The notes under the pieces are model-generated. The model worked only from the letters and a program-made list of their open reading frames with translations, was not told the DNA's origin and made no database searches. A stretch of DNA of 64,000 bases, taken from Rhodocyclaceae bacterium (GTDB lineage: Bacteria; Pseudomonadota; Gammaproteobacteria; Burkholderiales; Rhodocyclaceae). The translations under genes and the position numbers were made by a program. Positions 29,019-37,138 of the stretch are shown in pieces. The stretch spans positions 1 through 64,000 of the forward strand of contig JAHDYG010000014.1 of NCBI GenBank assembly GCA_023383815.1, in the 5' to 3' direction. Within the stretch, counting starts at the first letter, position 1. Each line of letters starts with the position of its first letter.

Positions 29019-29046
29019 TTGCAATGCCATGCATGCAGGCTACAAT
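29019..29046 (+). promoter_or_regulatory. Putative promoter of the PilZ gene
   Basis: TTGCAA (29019-29024) and TACAAT (29041-29046), spaced by 16 bp, lie 33 bases before the PilZ ATG. They would allow transcription separate from the RND operon. Evidence is hexamer match and position. Confidence 0.5.
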
Positions 29047-29079
29047 CGGCCAGGCATTCCGACATGATGGGCACCGTCC

Positions 29080-29388
29080 ATGACCGATTACGAATCCCCG
29101 GCCGATCGTCGTCTCGACCGCCGTATTCCGCTGGGCTCCCGAGCCCGCATCCTGCTCGACGGCGGCGATGTGATCGATGCCGAGTGTGTCGAACTGAGCG
29201 TGAGTGGGATGACCTTGCGGGCGGATTTCGTACCCGGTCAGTCCGAAATCATCGAAGTCGAGGTCGTCCCGCCAGCCACGGGGCTGGAGCGGCCTCCGCT
29301 GGTGGTGCGTCTCGAAGTCCGGCGCTGCCACATGGTGGCCCAGCGGGTGTACGAGATCGGTGGGGCGATCGTCAAGATCCTCGACTGA
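29080..29388 (+). CDS. PilZ-domain protein
   Basis: A 102-residue single PilZ domain. The N-terminal ADRRLDRRIPLG supplies the RxxxR arginines that hold cyclic di-GMP. The second motif reads ELSVSGM, with glutamate where the family usually has D or N ([D/N]xSxxG), so ligand binding is likely but not certain. The last 17 bases overlap the end of the convergent dsbB gene. The partner is unknown. Stand-alone PilZ proteins often tune motility or surface structures. Confidence 0.85.
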   Translation: MTDYESPADRRLDRRIPLGSRARILLDGGDVIDAECVELSVSGMTLRADFVPGQSEIIEVEVVPPATGLERPPLVVRLEVRRCHMVAQRVYEIGGAIVKILD

Positions 29389-29896
29389 AGGATTGCCGGC
29401 GGGGATCGCGCCGCAGCGTCAGCCACAGCCCCACGAGCGCGACCGCGGCAAAGCACAGCAGCGACCAGTTCGCGATCGACAGTCCGAGCAGCGACCAGTC
29501 GATGACGGTACAGTCGCCAGCGCCGCGGAAGATCATCGGCAGGGCCTCGGCGATTCCGAAACTGTCCAGCAGGTATTCCAGGCCCGGCCCGCATTCCGCG
29601 AGATCGGGTGGAAAGCGCTGGATCCATGACTGGCGGGCTGCCACGCCCCCACCCGTGAGTGCGAGAAGCAGGATCATTCCGCCATAGAGCCGGGTACCGG
29701 ACGAGCCCGGGCCGTGCACGGCCGCCGCGAGCGCAACGAGCGCCACGCCAACGAATGCGTAGCGCTGCATGATGCACATCGGGCAGGGTTCAAGCCCCAC
29801 CGCGTGCTGCAGATAGAGTCCGAAGCCGAGCAGGCCGGTGCAGGCGATGAAGAGCAGCAGGAATGCGGGCCGCGACGAGAACGTGTGTGAGGGCAT
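29372..29896 (-). CDS. dsbB: Disulfide bond formation protein B
   Basis: A 174-residue inner-membrane quinone reductase that reoxidises DsbA. Four predicted helices are present, with the first catalytic pair CPMC at 38 and 41 and the second pair at C102 (AECGPG) and C129 (GDCTV), so the electron relay is complete. The start at 29896 gives a normal N-terminus; the open frame extends upstream without conserved sequence. It overlaps the 3' end of the PilZ gene by 17 bases tail to tail. Confidence 0.94.
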   Translation of the reverse strand: MPSHTFSSRPAFLLLFIACTGLLGFGLYLQHAVGLEPCPMCIMQRYAFVGVALVALAAAVHGPGSSGTRLYGGMILLLALTGGGVAARQSWIQRFPPDLAECGPGLEYLLDSFGIAEALPMIFRGAGDCTVIDWSLLGLSIANWSLLCFAAVALVGLWLTLRRDPRRQSFSRGS

Positions 29897-29988
29897 GGGG
29901 GGCGATCCGTAAAACTGGTGCGAATTGTAGTCCACGCCGACCACCCACGAGTGGAGAAGAGAAGGCGCGATTCGGTCGGAAATGCCTT

Positions 29989-30885
29989 CTACGACCGGCT
30001 GATGCCCGGTGCGTTCGCGAGCATGTCCAGGAAGGCACGGGTCTTGGCGGGCATCAGTCTTCGTCCCGGGAACACGGCCCAGCAGTCGACCGCGGGCAGA
30101 CACCATCCTGGCAGCACGCGCACCAGTTGGAGGCGGGCCACGAAGGGCGCGGCGTACTGGTTCGGCACCGCCGCGATGCCACTGCCCGATGCGGCGAGGC
30201 GGATCAGCAACTCGGGGGAGTTGGCGATGATCCGCGCTGGTGGGTTGATCCGCACTTCGGTTGCATCGTTCCGCAGGATCCAGTCGAGCGGCTCTCCGCT
30301 GCGGCTTGCGAGGCGCAGGCTTGCGTGCGCCATCAGATCGGAGGGTTGTGCGGGTGTGCCGTGTTCGCGAAGATAGTCCGGTGCTGCGTACAGGTTGCTC
30401 GAAAACACTCCGACCTTGCGGGCCGCCAGGCTGCTGTCGTCCGGCAGATCGCCCATGCGCAGCGCGAGGTCGAAGTTCTCTCCGATCAGATCAACCCGGC
30501 GTGGCGACAGATCGATGTCGAGCGAGACGCCCGGGTGCAGTGCGGTGAAGGCCGCGAGCAGGTCGACGAGCAACACGTTCGCGAAGTCGCCCGGCATCGA
30601 GATGCGCAATCGCCCGCTCGGACGAACCTGACGGTGTTCGGCGAGGGCGAGTGCAGCATCGACCTCTTCGGCAACGTGTCGCGCGTGATGCAGCAGGCTG
30701 TAGCCGAACTCGGTCAGCGTCAGCTTGCGCGTGGTACGAAGCATCAGCCGCTCGCCGAGTTGTTCCTCCAGCAAGGTGATGCGACGCGAAACGGTGGACT
30801 TCGGCAAGCCGAGATGCTCTGCCGCACGGCTGAAGCTGCCGAGTTCCGCGACATTGGCGAAGATCAGGAGGTCGTTGGGATCCAT
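29989..30885 (-). CDS. LysR-family transcriptional regulator
   Basis: A 298-residue LTTR: winged helix-turn-helix in the first 60 residues (ELGSFSRAAEHLGLPKSTVSRRI), linker helix, and a substrate-binding domain resembling the CrgA/AaeR group (SGRLRISMPGDFANVLL). It is divergent from the azoreductase-pirin pair, with a palindrome in the 110-bp gap, so it probably controls that pair and itself. The inducer is not known, but quinones or azo compounds are likely. The start at 30885 (MDPNDLLIFANVAELG) matches the family. Confidence 0.92.
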   Translation of the reverse strand: MDPNDLLIFANVAELGSFSRAAEHLGLPKSTVSRRITLLEEQLGERLMLRTTRKLTLTEFGYSLLHHARHVAEEVDAALALAEHRQVRPSGRLRISMPGDFANVLLVDLLAAFTALHPGVSLDIDLSPRRVDLIGENFDLALRMGDLPDDSSLAARKVGVFSSNLYAAPDYLREHGTPAQPSDLMAHASLRLASRSGEPLDWILRNDATEVRINPPARIIANSPELLIRLAASGSGIAAVPNQYAAPFVARLQLVRVLPGWCLPAVDCWAVFPGRRLMPAKTRAFLDMLANAPGISRS

Positions 30886-30892
30886 GGTGATG

Positions 30893-30914
30893 ATTGTTCG
30901 GTAAATGGAACAAT
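30893..30914. promoter_or_regulatory. Palindromic operator candidate between LysR gene and azoR
   Basis: ATTGTTC (30893-30899) and GAACAAT (30908-30914) are a perfect 7-bp inverted repeat separated by 8 bases, lying 8 bases before the LysR-type start codon and about 80 before azoR. The geometry contains a T-N11-A LysR box. Binding by the divergent regulator is inferred from position. Confidence 0.6.
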
Positions 30915-30995
30915 AATATCCGGTTGCCGGACTTAATCGCAGAAATTGCTTCGAATAACATGGGTTCCACGCAACCAATCCCGATGGAGCCCACC

Positions 30996-31595
30996 ATGAA
31001 CATCCTGCAGATCAACGCCAGCGCCCGCACTGAAGGGTCGAACTCGAGCCGCCTTGCCGAGCAGATCGTCGAGCGCCTGCAAGCACGCCACCCTCAGGCC
31101 ACCACCGTGCGACGCGACCTTGCGGTCGACCCGCACCCGGTTCTCGATGAAGCTGCGCTTCAGGCGCTTTTCACGCCTGAAGCGCAGCGCACCCCGGAAC
31201 AGCTTGCCCGTGTGGCACTCGATGATGCGCGCATCGCTGAAGTTCAGGTTGCAGACATCCTGGTGCTGGGTGTACCGATGTACAACTTCGGCGTGCCGGT
31301 GCAGCTCAAGAACTGGCTCGATGCGATTGCGCGTGCGGGTGTGACCTTCCGCTACACGGCGAATGGACCGGAAGGTCTGCTCAAGGGGAAGACCGTCTAT
31401 GTTGCGCTGGCGCGCGGCGGGCGCTACCGCGACACACCCGTCGACTCGCAGGTTCCGTTCCTGAAGACGATTCTAAGTTTCCTCGGGATGACCGATGTGC
31501 GCTTCATCTATGCCGAAGGTCTCGCGATGGGGCCGGATGCCGTCGAGCGTGGCTTCGCCGAGGCAAACTCGGATCTCGAACGGGCGCTGGCATGA
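30996..31595 (+). CDS. azoR: FMN-dependent NADH-azoreductase / quinone reductase
   Basis: A 199-residue flavodoxin-fold enzyme. The N-terminus [20 protein letters not shown] binds the FMN phosphate, [22 protein letters not shown] is the family signature, and GGRY occurs in the second half. AzoR-type enzymes reduce azo dyes and quinones by two electrons, protecting against thiol-reactive electrophiles. The start at 30996 has TGGAG upstream. The next gene begins at the azoR stop (ATGA), so azoR and pirin are an operon, probably induced via the divergent LysR regulator. Confidence 0.93.
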   Translation: MNILQINASARTEGSNSSRLAEQIVERLQARHPQATTVRRDLAVDPHPVLDEAALQALFTPEAQRTPEQLARVALDDARIAEVQVADILVLGVPMYNFGVPVQLKNWLDAIARAGVTFRYTANGPEGLLKGKTVYVALARGGRYRDTPVDSQVPFLKTILSFLGMTDVRFIYAEGLAMGPDAVERGFAEANSDLERALA

Positions 31596-31624
31596 AGTCC
31601 TTCAACCATGGAGCGGGAGCCGAA

Positions 31625-32500
31625 ATGAACTCCGTTACGAAGCGTTCGCAGGCCCCGGTAAGCCGCAGTCGCAGCGTTGAGCGTCTGGTCGCCGGTACGC
31701 CGACCTCCGATGGCGCTGGGGTCCGTCTGACCCGTGTTCTGACGCAGCCGCTGCAGCACCGCCTCGATCCTTTCCTGATGCTGGACGCGTTTCGCAGCGA
31801 TGACCCCGACGACTATATCGCTGGGTTTCCCGATCACCCCCATCGGGGGTTCGAGACGGTTACCTACATGATCGCGGGCCGTCTGCGCCATCGCGACAGT
31901 GCAGGCCATGAAGGGCTTCTGGAAAACGGTGGGGTCCAGTGGATGACCGCCGGGCGCGGCGTGATCCACTCGGAGATGCCGGAACAGGAGGACGGTGTGA
32001 TGGAAGGCTTCCAGCTGTGGCTGAACCTGCCCGCCCGCGACAAGATGAGTCCGCCCTGGTACCGCGATTTCAAGGCGGAAGAAATCCCGAGCTGGCGACG
32101 CGAGGACGGTGTCGAGGTCAAGGTGATTGCTGGCGAAAGCGCCGGGGTGCGCGGTGCGGTGACGCGCGATGCAACGGCGCCGCTCTACCTCGATCTCCAT
32201 CTGCCTGCCGGAACCGTTCTTGGGCAGCGCCTGGAAAGCGAGCTGAACGCCTTCCTCTACGTCTATCGTGGCTGTGCGACAGTGGCCGGAACCGAGGTTC
32301 CGGAGCGCACCATGGCGATCCTCGGCAACACGCAGGGCGACGGCGTTCTCATTGAAGCTGGCGAAGCACCTGTGCGGGCGTTGCTCGTGGCAGGCCGGCC
32401 CTTGAACGAGCCGATCGTCCAGTACGGCCCCTTCGTGATGAACCGGGAGGAGGAGATCTACGCTGCGGTCAGCGACTATCGCGAGGGCAGGCTGGCCTGA
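31625..32500 (+). CDS. Pirin family protein (cupin, quercetinase-like)
   Basis: A 291-residue bicupin. The first cupin holds the metal motif in DHPHRGFETVTYMIAG and GRGVIHSEMPE (two histidines close together, a third histidine and a glutamate), as in pirin and YhhW quercetinase. The partner azoR suggests a role in detoxifying quinones or flavonoids. A longer reading from the ATG at 31592, overlapping azoR, is possible, but GGGAG precedes the ATG at 31625. Confidence 0.9.
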   Translation: MNSVTKRSQAPVSRSRSVERLVAGTPTSDGAGVRLTRVLTQPLQHRLDPFLMLDAFRSDDPDDYIAGFPDHPHRGFETVTYMIAGRLRHRDSAGHEGLLENGGVQWMTAGRGVIHSEMPEQEDGVMEGFQLWLNLPARDKMSPPWYRDFKAEEIPSWRREDGVEVKVIAGESAGVRGAVTRDATAPLYLDLHLPAGTVLGQRLESELNAFLYVYRGCATVAGTEVPERTMAILGNTQGDGVLIEAGEAPVRALLVAGRPLNEPIVQYGPFVMNREEEIYAAVSDYREGRLA

Positions 32501-32562
32501 GATCGACCGGTTCCGGGTTGTGCCGGCGCAGGTCGTCGAGCAGTGCGGATCGCGACCCGGAG

Positions 32563-33480
32563 TCAGTCGTTGGCGAGCCGGACCAAGGCCGTGAGCTGAT
32601 CCAGGATCGGCTGCGGGATCGGCACCTCGCCGGCCAACATCGCCCGGATCAGCGCGGCGTTGCCGACGATGTCCGGAACGTCCGGCAATCCGGCCAGCGG
32701 GGGTGATCCGCCTTCCTCGGCCAGCCAGGCGACTTCAGCGCTCGTATCGCGGAAGACTTCCATGCACGGGCGGCGGCGCGGATTGGCGAAGGCTTCGCCT
32801 TCGGTCCCGCGCAACAGCATTGCACGGCCGCCATCGGCGAGCAGGAAGTCGTGCATCCGTTCGAGGTACTCGGGATGTGTCACGGCGACCACCCGCACGC
32901 TGCGGCCCCGGCTCGGATCGACCAGCTTGGCCATCGTATGGGCGCTGCCGCGCACGCCGAAACGCAGGCGCAGCGCAAGGAGCCGGTCGAGGCCAGGCAA
33001 AAGGTGCTCGAGCGCGAGGCAGGCGATCCGCCCGGCAGCCAGTTGTCCGGCGGCGGCATCCACGTCTTCAGCGGGGTGGATCCCCAGCTGCGCCAGCAGT
33101 TCGAACGGGCTGCTGCGGGTTTCGAAATCGTGTCGTCCCTGGATCAGTACCGGAACGTTCTCGCGGGCCAGCAGCAAGGCGAGCAGCGGCATCAGATTCG
33201 CCTGGCGCCGCGCGCCGTTGTAGGTCGGCAGCACGACACAGCGTGGACCGTCGGGGACTTCGATACGGGCACAGCGGGCGTCGATCGCGCGCTTGAAGCC
33301 GAGCAGCTCGTCGAGCGACTCGCTCTTGATGCGCAGTGCGATGATGATCGCGCCGAGTTCGAGATCCGGCACCCTGCCATCGAGCATGTCGCCGAAGAGT
33401 GCTTCGGCGTCCTCGGTCGCGAGGGGCTTGGAACCCTTGGCGCCACGCCCGATTTCCTTGATCATGGAAGCGTAGTTCAT
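32563..33480 (-). CDS. ybiB: YbiB-type TrpD2-family DNA-binding protein
   Basis: A 305-residue member of the anthranilate phosphoribosyltransferase fold. The helical N-terminal domain (DAEALFGDMLDGRVPDLE) is clear. The PRPP-binding GTG...S/T segment of real TrpD is replaced by VVLPTYNGARRQANLMPLL, and GVRGSAHTMAKLVDP and FLLADGGRAMLLRGTEGEAF match YbiB. E. coli YbiB binds DNA and is under LexA control. A role in tryptophan synthesis is unlikely. The gene is divergent from the first GlxR-like gene. Confidence 0.85.
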   Translation of the reverse strand: MNYASMIKEIGRGAKGSKPLATEDAEALFGDMLDGRVPDLELGAIIIALRIKSESLDELLGFKRAIDARCARIEVPDGPRCVVLPTYNGARRQANLMPLLALLLARENVPVLIQGRHDFETRSSPFELLAQLGIHPAEDVDAAAGQLAAGRIACLALEHLLPGLDRLLALRLRFGVRGSAHTMAKLVDPSRGRSVRVVAVTHPEYLERMHDFLLADGGRAMLLRGTEGEAFANPRRRPCMEVFRDTSAEVAWLAEEGGSPPLAGLPDVPDIVGNAALIRAMLAGEVPIPQPILDQLTALVRLAND

Positions 33481-33544
33481 GGCGTGATTATCCTTGTTCG
33501 CGCCTCTTTCGGCCAGGCGCTGAGCGGAAAATGGAGGATGTTCG

Positions 33545-34432
33545 ATGAAAGTCGGGTTTATTGGACTGGGTCTGATGGGGCGCCCGATGGCGCTCAATCT
33601 TTTCAAGGCGGGAAATGTCCTGCACGTCTGGAGTCGCCGGCGCGAGTCGATGGAGCCGCTGCTTGCGGCGGGTGCTCAGGCGTGTGCGAATGCCGCCGAG
33701 CTGGCGGGCAATGTGGAGGTCGTGATCAGCATGGTCGCCGATGCGCCCGACGTCGAGCGGGTTGCGCTGGGGCCGGACGGTGTCGCGGATGGTGCTCGCC
33801 CCGGGCTGATCTTCGTCGACATGAGCACGATCGCACCGGCCGCAGCGCAATCGATTTCGGCCCGGCTCGCCGAGCGGGGGGTGACGATGCTCGATGCCCC
33901 GGTGTCGGGTGGCGAGGTTGGCGCAATCGACGGCACGCTGACGATCATGGTGGGCGGCGATGAGGTCGACTTCCGCAGGGTCTTGCCGCTGTTCGAAGCG
34001 ATGGGCAAGACCGTATCGTTGATCGGCGGCAGTGGTGCCGGCCAGGTTGCCAAGGCGTGCAACCAGATCCTGACCGGGGTGGGGGTCGCGGCCGTGGCCG
34101 AGGCGCTGAATTTTGCGCAGAGAGCCGGCGTTGATCCGGTGCGCGTGCGCGAGGCGCTGATGGGGGGATTCGCCTATTCACGCATCCTCGAAAACCACGG
34201 CAAACGGATGCTCGATCGCAATTTCCGACCCGGCTTCAAGGCCTGGATGCACCAGAAGGACATGCGCATCGTGATGGAAGAGGCGCACAGGCTCGGATTG
34301 GCATTGCCTTCGGCCGCGGCGACGGCGCAGATGTTCAATGCGATGGTCGGCAGCGGACTGGGGGAGGAGGACTCCGTTGCAATGCTGAAGCTGCTCGAGC
34401 GCATGAGCGGGGGTGAGGAGGGCGCTGCATGA
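33545..34432 (+). CDS. NAD(P)-dependent beta-hydroxyacid dehydrogenase (GarR/GlxR-like), copy 1
   Basis: A 295-residue enzyme of the 3-hydroxyisobutyrate dehydrogenase family. GFIGLGLMGRPMALNL is the Rossmann dinucleotide motif, FVDMSTIAP and DAPVSGGEVGA the substrate-binding segments, and GAGQVAKACNQ carries the catalytic lysine. The most likely reaction is tartronate semialdehyde reduction to glycerate, but paralogs act on other 2-methyl or 3-hydroxy acids. It overlaps copy 2 by 4 bases. Confidence 0.87.
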   Translation: MKVGFIGLGLMGRPMALNLFKAGNVLHVWSRRRESMEPLLAAGAQACANAAELAGNVEVVISMVADAPDVERVALGPDGVADGARPGLIFVDMSTIAPAAAQSISARLAERGVTMLDAPVSGGEVGAIDGTLTIMVGGDEVDFRRVLPLFEAMGKTVSLIGGSGAGQVAKACNQILTGVGVAAVAEALNFAQRAGVDPVRVREALMGGFAYSRILENHGKRMLDRNFRPGFKAWMHQKDMRIVMEEAHRLGLALPSAAATAQMFNAMVGSGLGEEDSVAMLKLLERMSGGEEGAA

Positions 34433-35304
34433 AGGTCGGGTTCATCGGCCTGGGCGTCATGGGGCGCCCGATGGCCGCGCACCTGCTCGCGGCCGGACAT
34501 GAGCTGGCCGTGTGGGCGCGCCGCGCAGAGGCGGCTGCTTCGCTCGTCGAACGGGGCGCACGGATCTGCGCAAACCCGGCCGAACTGGCAGCACGCAGCG
34601 AGGTCGTCATCACCATCGTGACCAGCAGCCGGGATGTCGAGTCCCTGGCCTTCGGTCCGACGGGGCTTGTCGAAGGCTTCGCACGCGGCAGCGTGCACGT
34701 GGACATGAGTACGATCGCTCCGTCCACCGCGCGCGATCTGGCCGCGCGTTACACCGAGCGCGGCGTGGGCTGGGTCGATGCACCGGTGTCCGGTGGCGAG
34801 CGTGCCGCAGCGCAGGCGGCGCTGGCAATCATGGCTGGGGGGGCGGCCGAGACCCTCGAACGGGTGCGGCCGCTCCTGGACTGCCTGGGCCGCAGCCTCG
34901 TGCATGTCGGCGAAGCCGGAGCCGGTCAGGTCGCCAAGGCGTGCAACCAGATGATCATGGTCGCCGCCATTCAGGCCTGCGCCGAAGCGATGCACCTCGG
35001 GCGCGCGAATCGGGTCGATCTCGATGCTCTGCGTACCGCACTGATGGGCGGCTCTGCAAACTCGAGGATGCTCGATCTGATGGGCGGCCGCATGGTGCGG
35101 CGCGAGTTCGACAACGGCATTCAGGCGCGGCTGCACCACAAGGACTTCGGCCTGGTGTTGAGCGAGGCAGCCGCGATGGGTGTACCGCTTCCGGTCGCTG
35201 CCCAGGTGTGGCAGCAGCTCAATGCGCTGATGGCCAACGGCTGGGGTCGGGACGACACCTCCAGTCTCTTGCGCGTGCTCGAGCGGACGAGCGGGGAAGA
35301 CTAG
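34429..35304 (+). CDS. NAD(P)-dependent beta-hydroxyacid dehydrogenase (GarR/GlxR-like), copy 2
   Basis: A 291-residue paralog of the preceding protein with the same motifs in order (GFIGLGVMGRPMAAHL, DAPVSGGERAA, GAGQVAKACNQM with the catalytic lysine). The two differ widely in surface positions, so this is an old duplication rather than a recent copy. The genes overlap ATGA-style and must be co-translated. The pair could form a hetero-oligomer or act on different substrates. The 3' end overlaps the convergent aldolase by 4 bases. Confidence 0.87.
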   Translation: MKVGFIGLGVMGRPMAAHLLAAGHELAVWARRAEAAASLVERGARICANPAELAARSEVVITIVTSSRDVESLAFGPTGLVEGFARGSVHVDMSTIAPSTARDLAARYTERGVGWVDAPVSGGERAAAQAALAIMAGGAAETLERVRPLLDCLGRSLVHVGEAGAGQVAKACNQMIMVAAIQACAEAMHLGRANRVDLDALRTALMGGSANSRMLDLMGGRMVRREFDNGIQARLHHKDFGLVLSEAAAMGVPLPVAAQVWQQLNALMANGWGRDDTSSLLRVLERTSGED

Positions 35305-35954
35305 TCCTCGTTCGGCACTGCACTCCCGTACCAGCTGAAGCGGGCAATCGCGTCGGCCATCTCGGCTGGGGTGAGCAGCACCGGCGGACCGAGTTGCAGC
35401 GTGCGCCAGTACTGCTCGCACAGGGCTTCGAACTCGATCGCGAGTGCGAGCGCATGGCCGAGGTCGCGTCCGAACACGACCATGCCGTGGTTCGCGATCA
35501 GGCAAGCGCTGCGCGCCTCGATCGCCGCGAGGACATGCTCCGACAGTGCCGCCGTACCGAAGGTCGCATAGCCGGCGCAGCGGACCGTGTCACCACCGAA
35601 GCGCGCGATCATGTAGTGGAATGGCGGGATCTCCAGGCGCTGGCACGCCAGCGCGGTCGCGAACGGCGCATGGGTGTGGACGACGGCACCCGCCTCAGGT
35701 CGGTTTGCGTACAAGGCGGCATGAAAGCGCCATTCGCTCGACGGGGCGAGCCTGCCCTGAGCCGTACCGTCACTGTGGACGAATACCATGTCTTCGGCGC
35801 GCGAGGACTCCGGCGCGAGTCCGCTGGGTGTGATCAGCATGCCGCCGGCCGCGCGCACGCTGGCGTTGCCCGCCGTGCCGGCGTTCAGGCGTGCAGCGGA
35901 CATCGCACGTGCAGTGCTGAGCAGCGACGCGCGCAGCTGGGCTTCGGCACTCAC
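35301..35954 (-). CDS. Class II aldolase, FucA-like (probable DHAP-shunt aldolase)
   Basis: A 217-residue zinc aldolase. E74 (SSEWRFH), H93, H95 (VVHTHAP) and H156 (IANHG) align one position off the E73, H92, H94 and H155 set of E. coli L-fuculose-phosphate aldolase, and the N-terminal NAGTAGNASVR phosphate site is intact. It overlaps mtnA by 4 bases, so its substrate is probably 5-methylthioribulose-1-phosphate, split to DHAP and methylthioacetaldehyde. MtnB dehydratase activity on the same substrate is the alternative; the close FucA likeness favours aldol cleavage. Confidence 0.82.
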   Translation of the reverse strand: MSAEAQLRASLLSTARAMSAARLNAGTAGNASVRAAGGMLITPSGLAPESSRAEDMVFVHSDGTAQGRLAPSSEWRFHAALYANRPEAGAVVHTHAPFATALACQRLEIPPFHYMIARFGGDTVRCAGYATFGTAALSEHVLAAIEARSACLIANHGMVVFGRDLGHALALAIEFEALCEQYWRTLQLGPPVLLTPAEMADAIARFSWYGSAVPNED

Positions 35955-37018
35955 GCCGACTCCGGCGCAAGCTTGCTCAGTTCGCTCGGTGCGCAGATCC
36001 CGAACTCGGTGAGGATTCCGGTGATGAGCCGGGCCGGGGTCACATCAAAGGCCGGGTTGGGGGCATCGGTGCCAGCCGGCGCGAGGCGCAGCGAGACGAC
36101 TTCACCCGTTTCGTTTTCGCCCGTGATTGTGCACACCTCGTCGGCGCCGCGGTCCTCGATCGGAATGTGGGCGCCGTCGGGACAAGAGAAATCCACGGTC
36201 GACAAGGGTGCGGCGATGTAGAACGGCACCCCGTTGTCCTTTGCTGCGAGCGCTTTCAGGTAAGTACCGACCTTGTTTGCGCTGTCGCCGTTGGCTGCCA
36301 CGCGGTCGGCGCCGGTGATGACGAGGTCGACCTCGCCGCGCGCGATCAGAATGCCCGCCGCGTTGTCCGCGATCAGCGCATGCCGTACGCCTGCCTGGCG
36401 TAGTTCCCAGGCTGTGAGCAGTCCCTGGTTGCGAGGCCGGGTCTCGCTCACCCACACCTTGACCGGGATGCCGCGGCGCTGTGCTTCGTAGATCGGGGCG
36501 AGTGCGGTGCCCGGTCCCAGTGTCGCGAGCGCGCCCGCATTGCAATGGGTCATCACGCGTACAGGCCCGTCGCGCTGCGTCGCGATCCGCTGCAGCAGTG
36601 CTACGCCGTGTTGGCCGATCGCGGTGCAGGTCTCGAAGTCGCTGCGGCGGATCGCCTCGGCCTCGGCCCACGCGGCCTCATGGCGCATCGACGGGTCGAG
36701 CGGCAGCAATCGCTCACGCATGCGCGCCAACGCCCAGTGCAGGTTCACCGCGGTCGGGCGGGTCGCTGCAAGGGTGTCCAGAGTTTGTGCCAGATGCGCG
36801 TCGTCCGCATTCTCGTTCAGGGCGATCGCGACACCAAAGGCAGCGGTTGCGCCGATCAGCGGTGCGCCGCGTACCTGCATGCTGCGGATGGCCGTGGCGA
36901 CCGCCTCCAGCGTGGCGAGCCGCAGAGTGCAACTGCGGTAGGGCAACCGGGTCTGGTCGAGAATGATGGCGCTGTCGCCGTCGCGAGCGATGGTTGGGGT
37001 CGGGGGCTGGTAGCTCAT
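35951..37018 (-). CDS. mtnA: S-methyl-5-thioribose-1-phosphate isomerase
   Basis: A 355-residue MtnA that opens methylthioribose-1-phosphate to methylthioribulose-1-phosphate in recycling of methylthioadenosine. The proposed catalytic cysteine is C159 (VMTHCNAGALA) and the aspartate D238 (VITGADRVAANGD); MQVRGAPLIG is the phosphate-binding signature. The aldolase gene overlaps its end. MtnP or MtnK is not in the window and must be encoded elsewhere. Confidence 0.94.
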   Translation of the reverse strand: MSYQPPTPTIARDGDSAIILDQTRLPYRSCTLRLATLEAVATAIRSMQVRGAPLIGATAAFGVAIALNENADDAHLAQTLDTLAATRPTAVNLHWALARMRERLLPLDPSMRHEAAWAEAEAIRRSDFETCTAIGQHGVALLQRIATQRDGPVRVMTHCNAGALATLGPGTALAPIYEAQRRGIPVKVWVSETRPRNQGLLTAWELRQAGVRHALIADNAAGILIARGEVDLVITGADRVAANGDSANKVGTYLKALAAKDNGVPFYIAAPLSTVDFSCPDGAHIPIEDRGADEVCTITGENETGEVVSLRLAPAGTDAPNPAFDVTPARLITGILTEFGICAPSELSKLAPESA

Positions 37019-37138
37019 CGCGCGATTCTAGCGCAGCGTCGGAGATGCTGAGGGGCTCGCGCTTCGCGTGACCGGGTGGCTCTGACAGAATGGAAGGCAT
37101 CGTGCACGCCGCGTGCCATTGCTCCCAAGGACTCTCCA

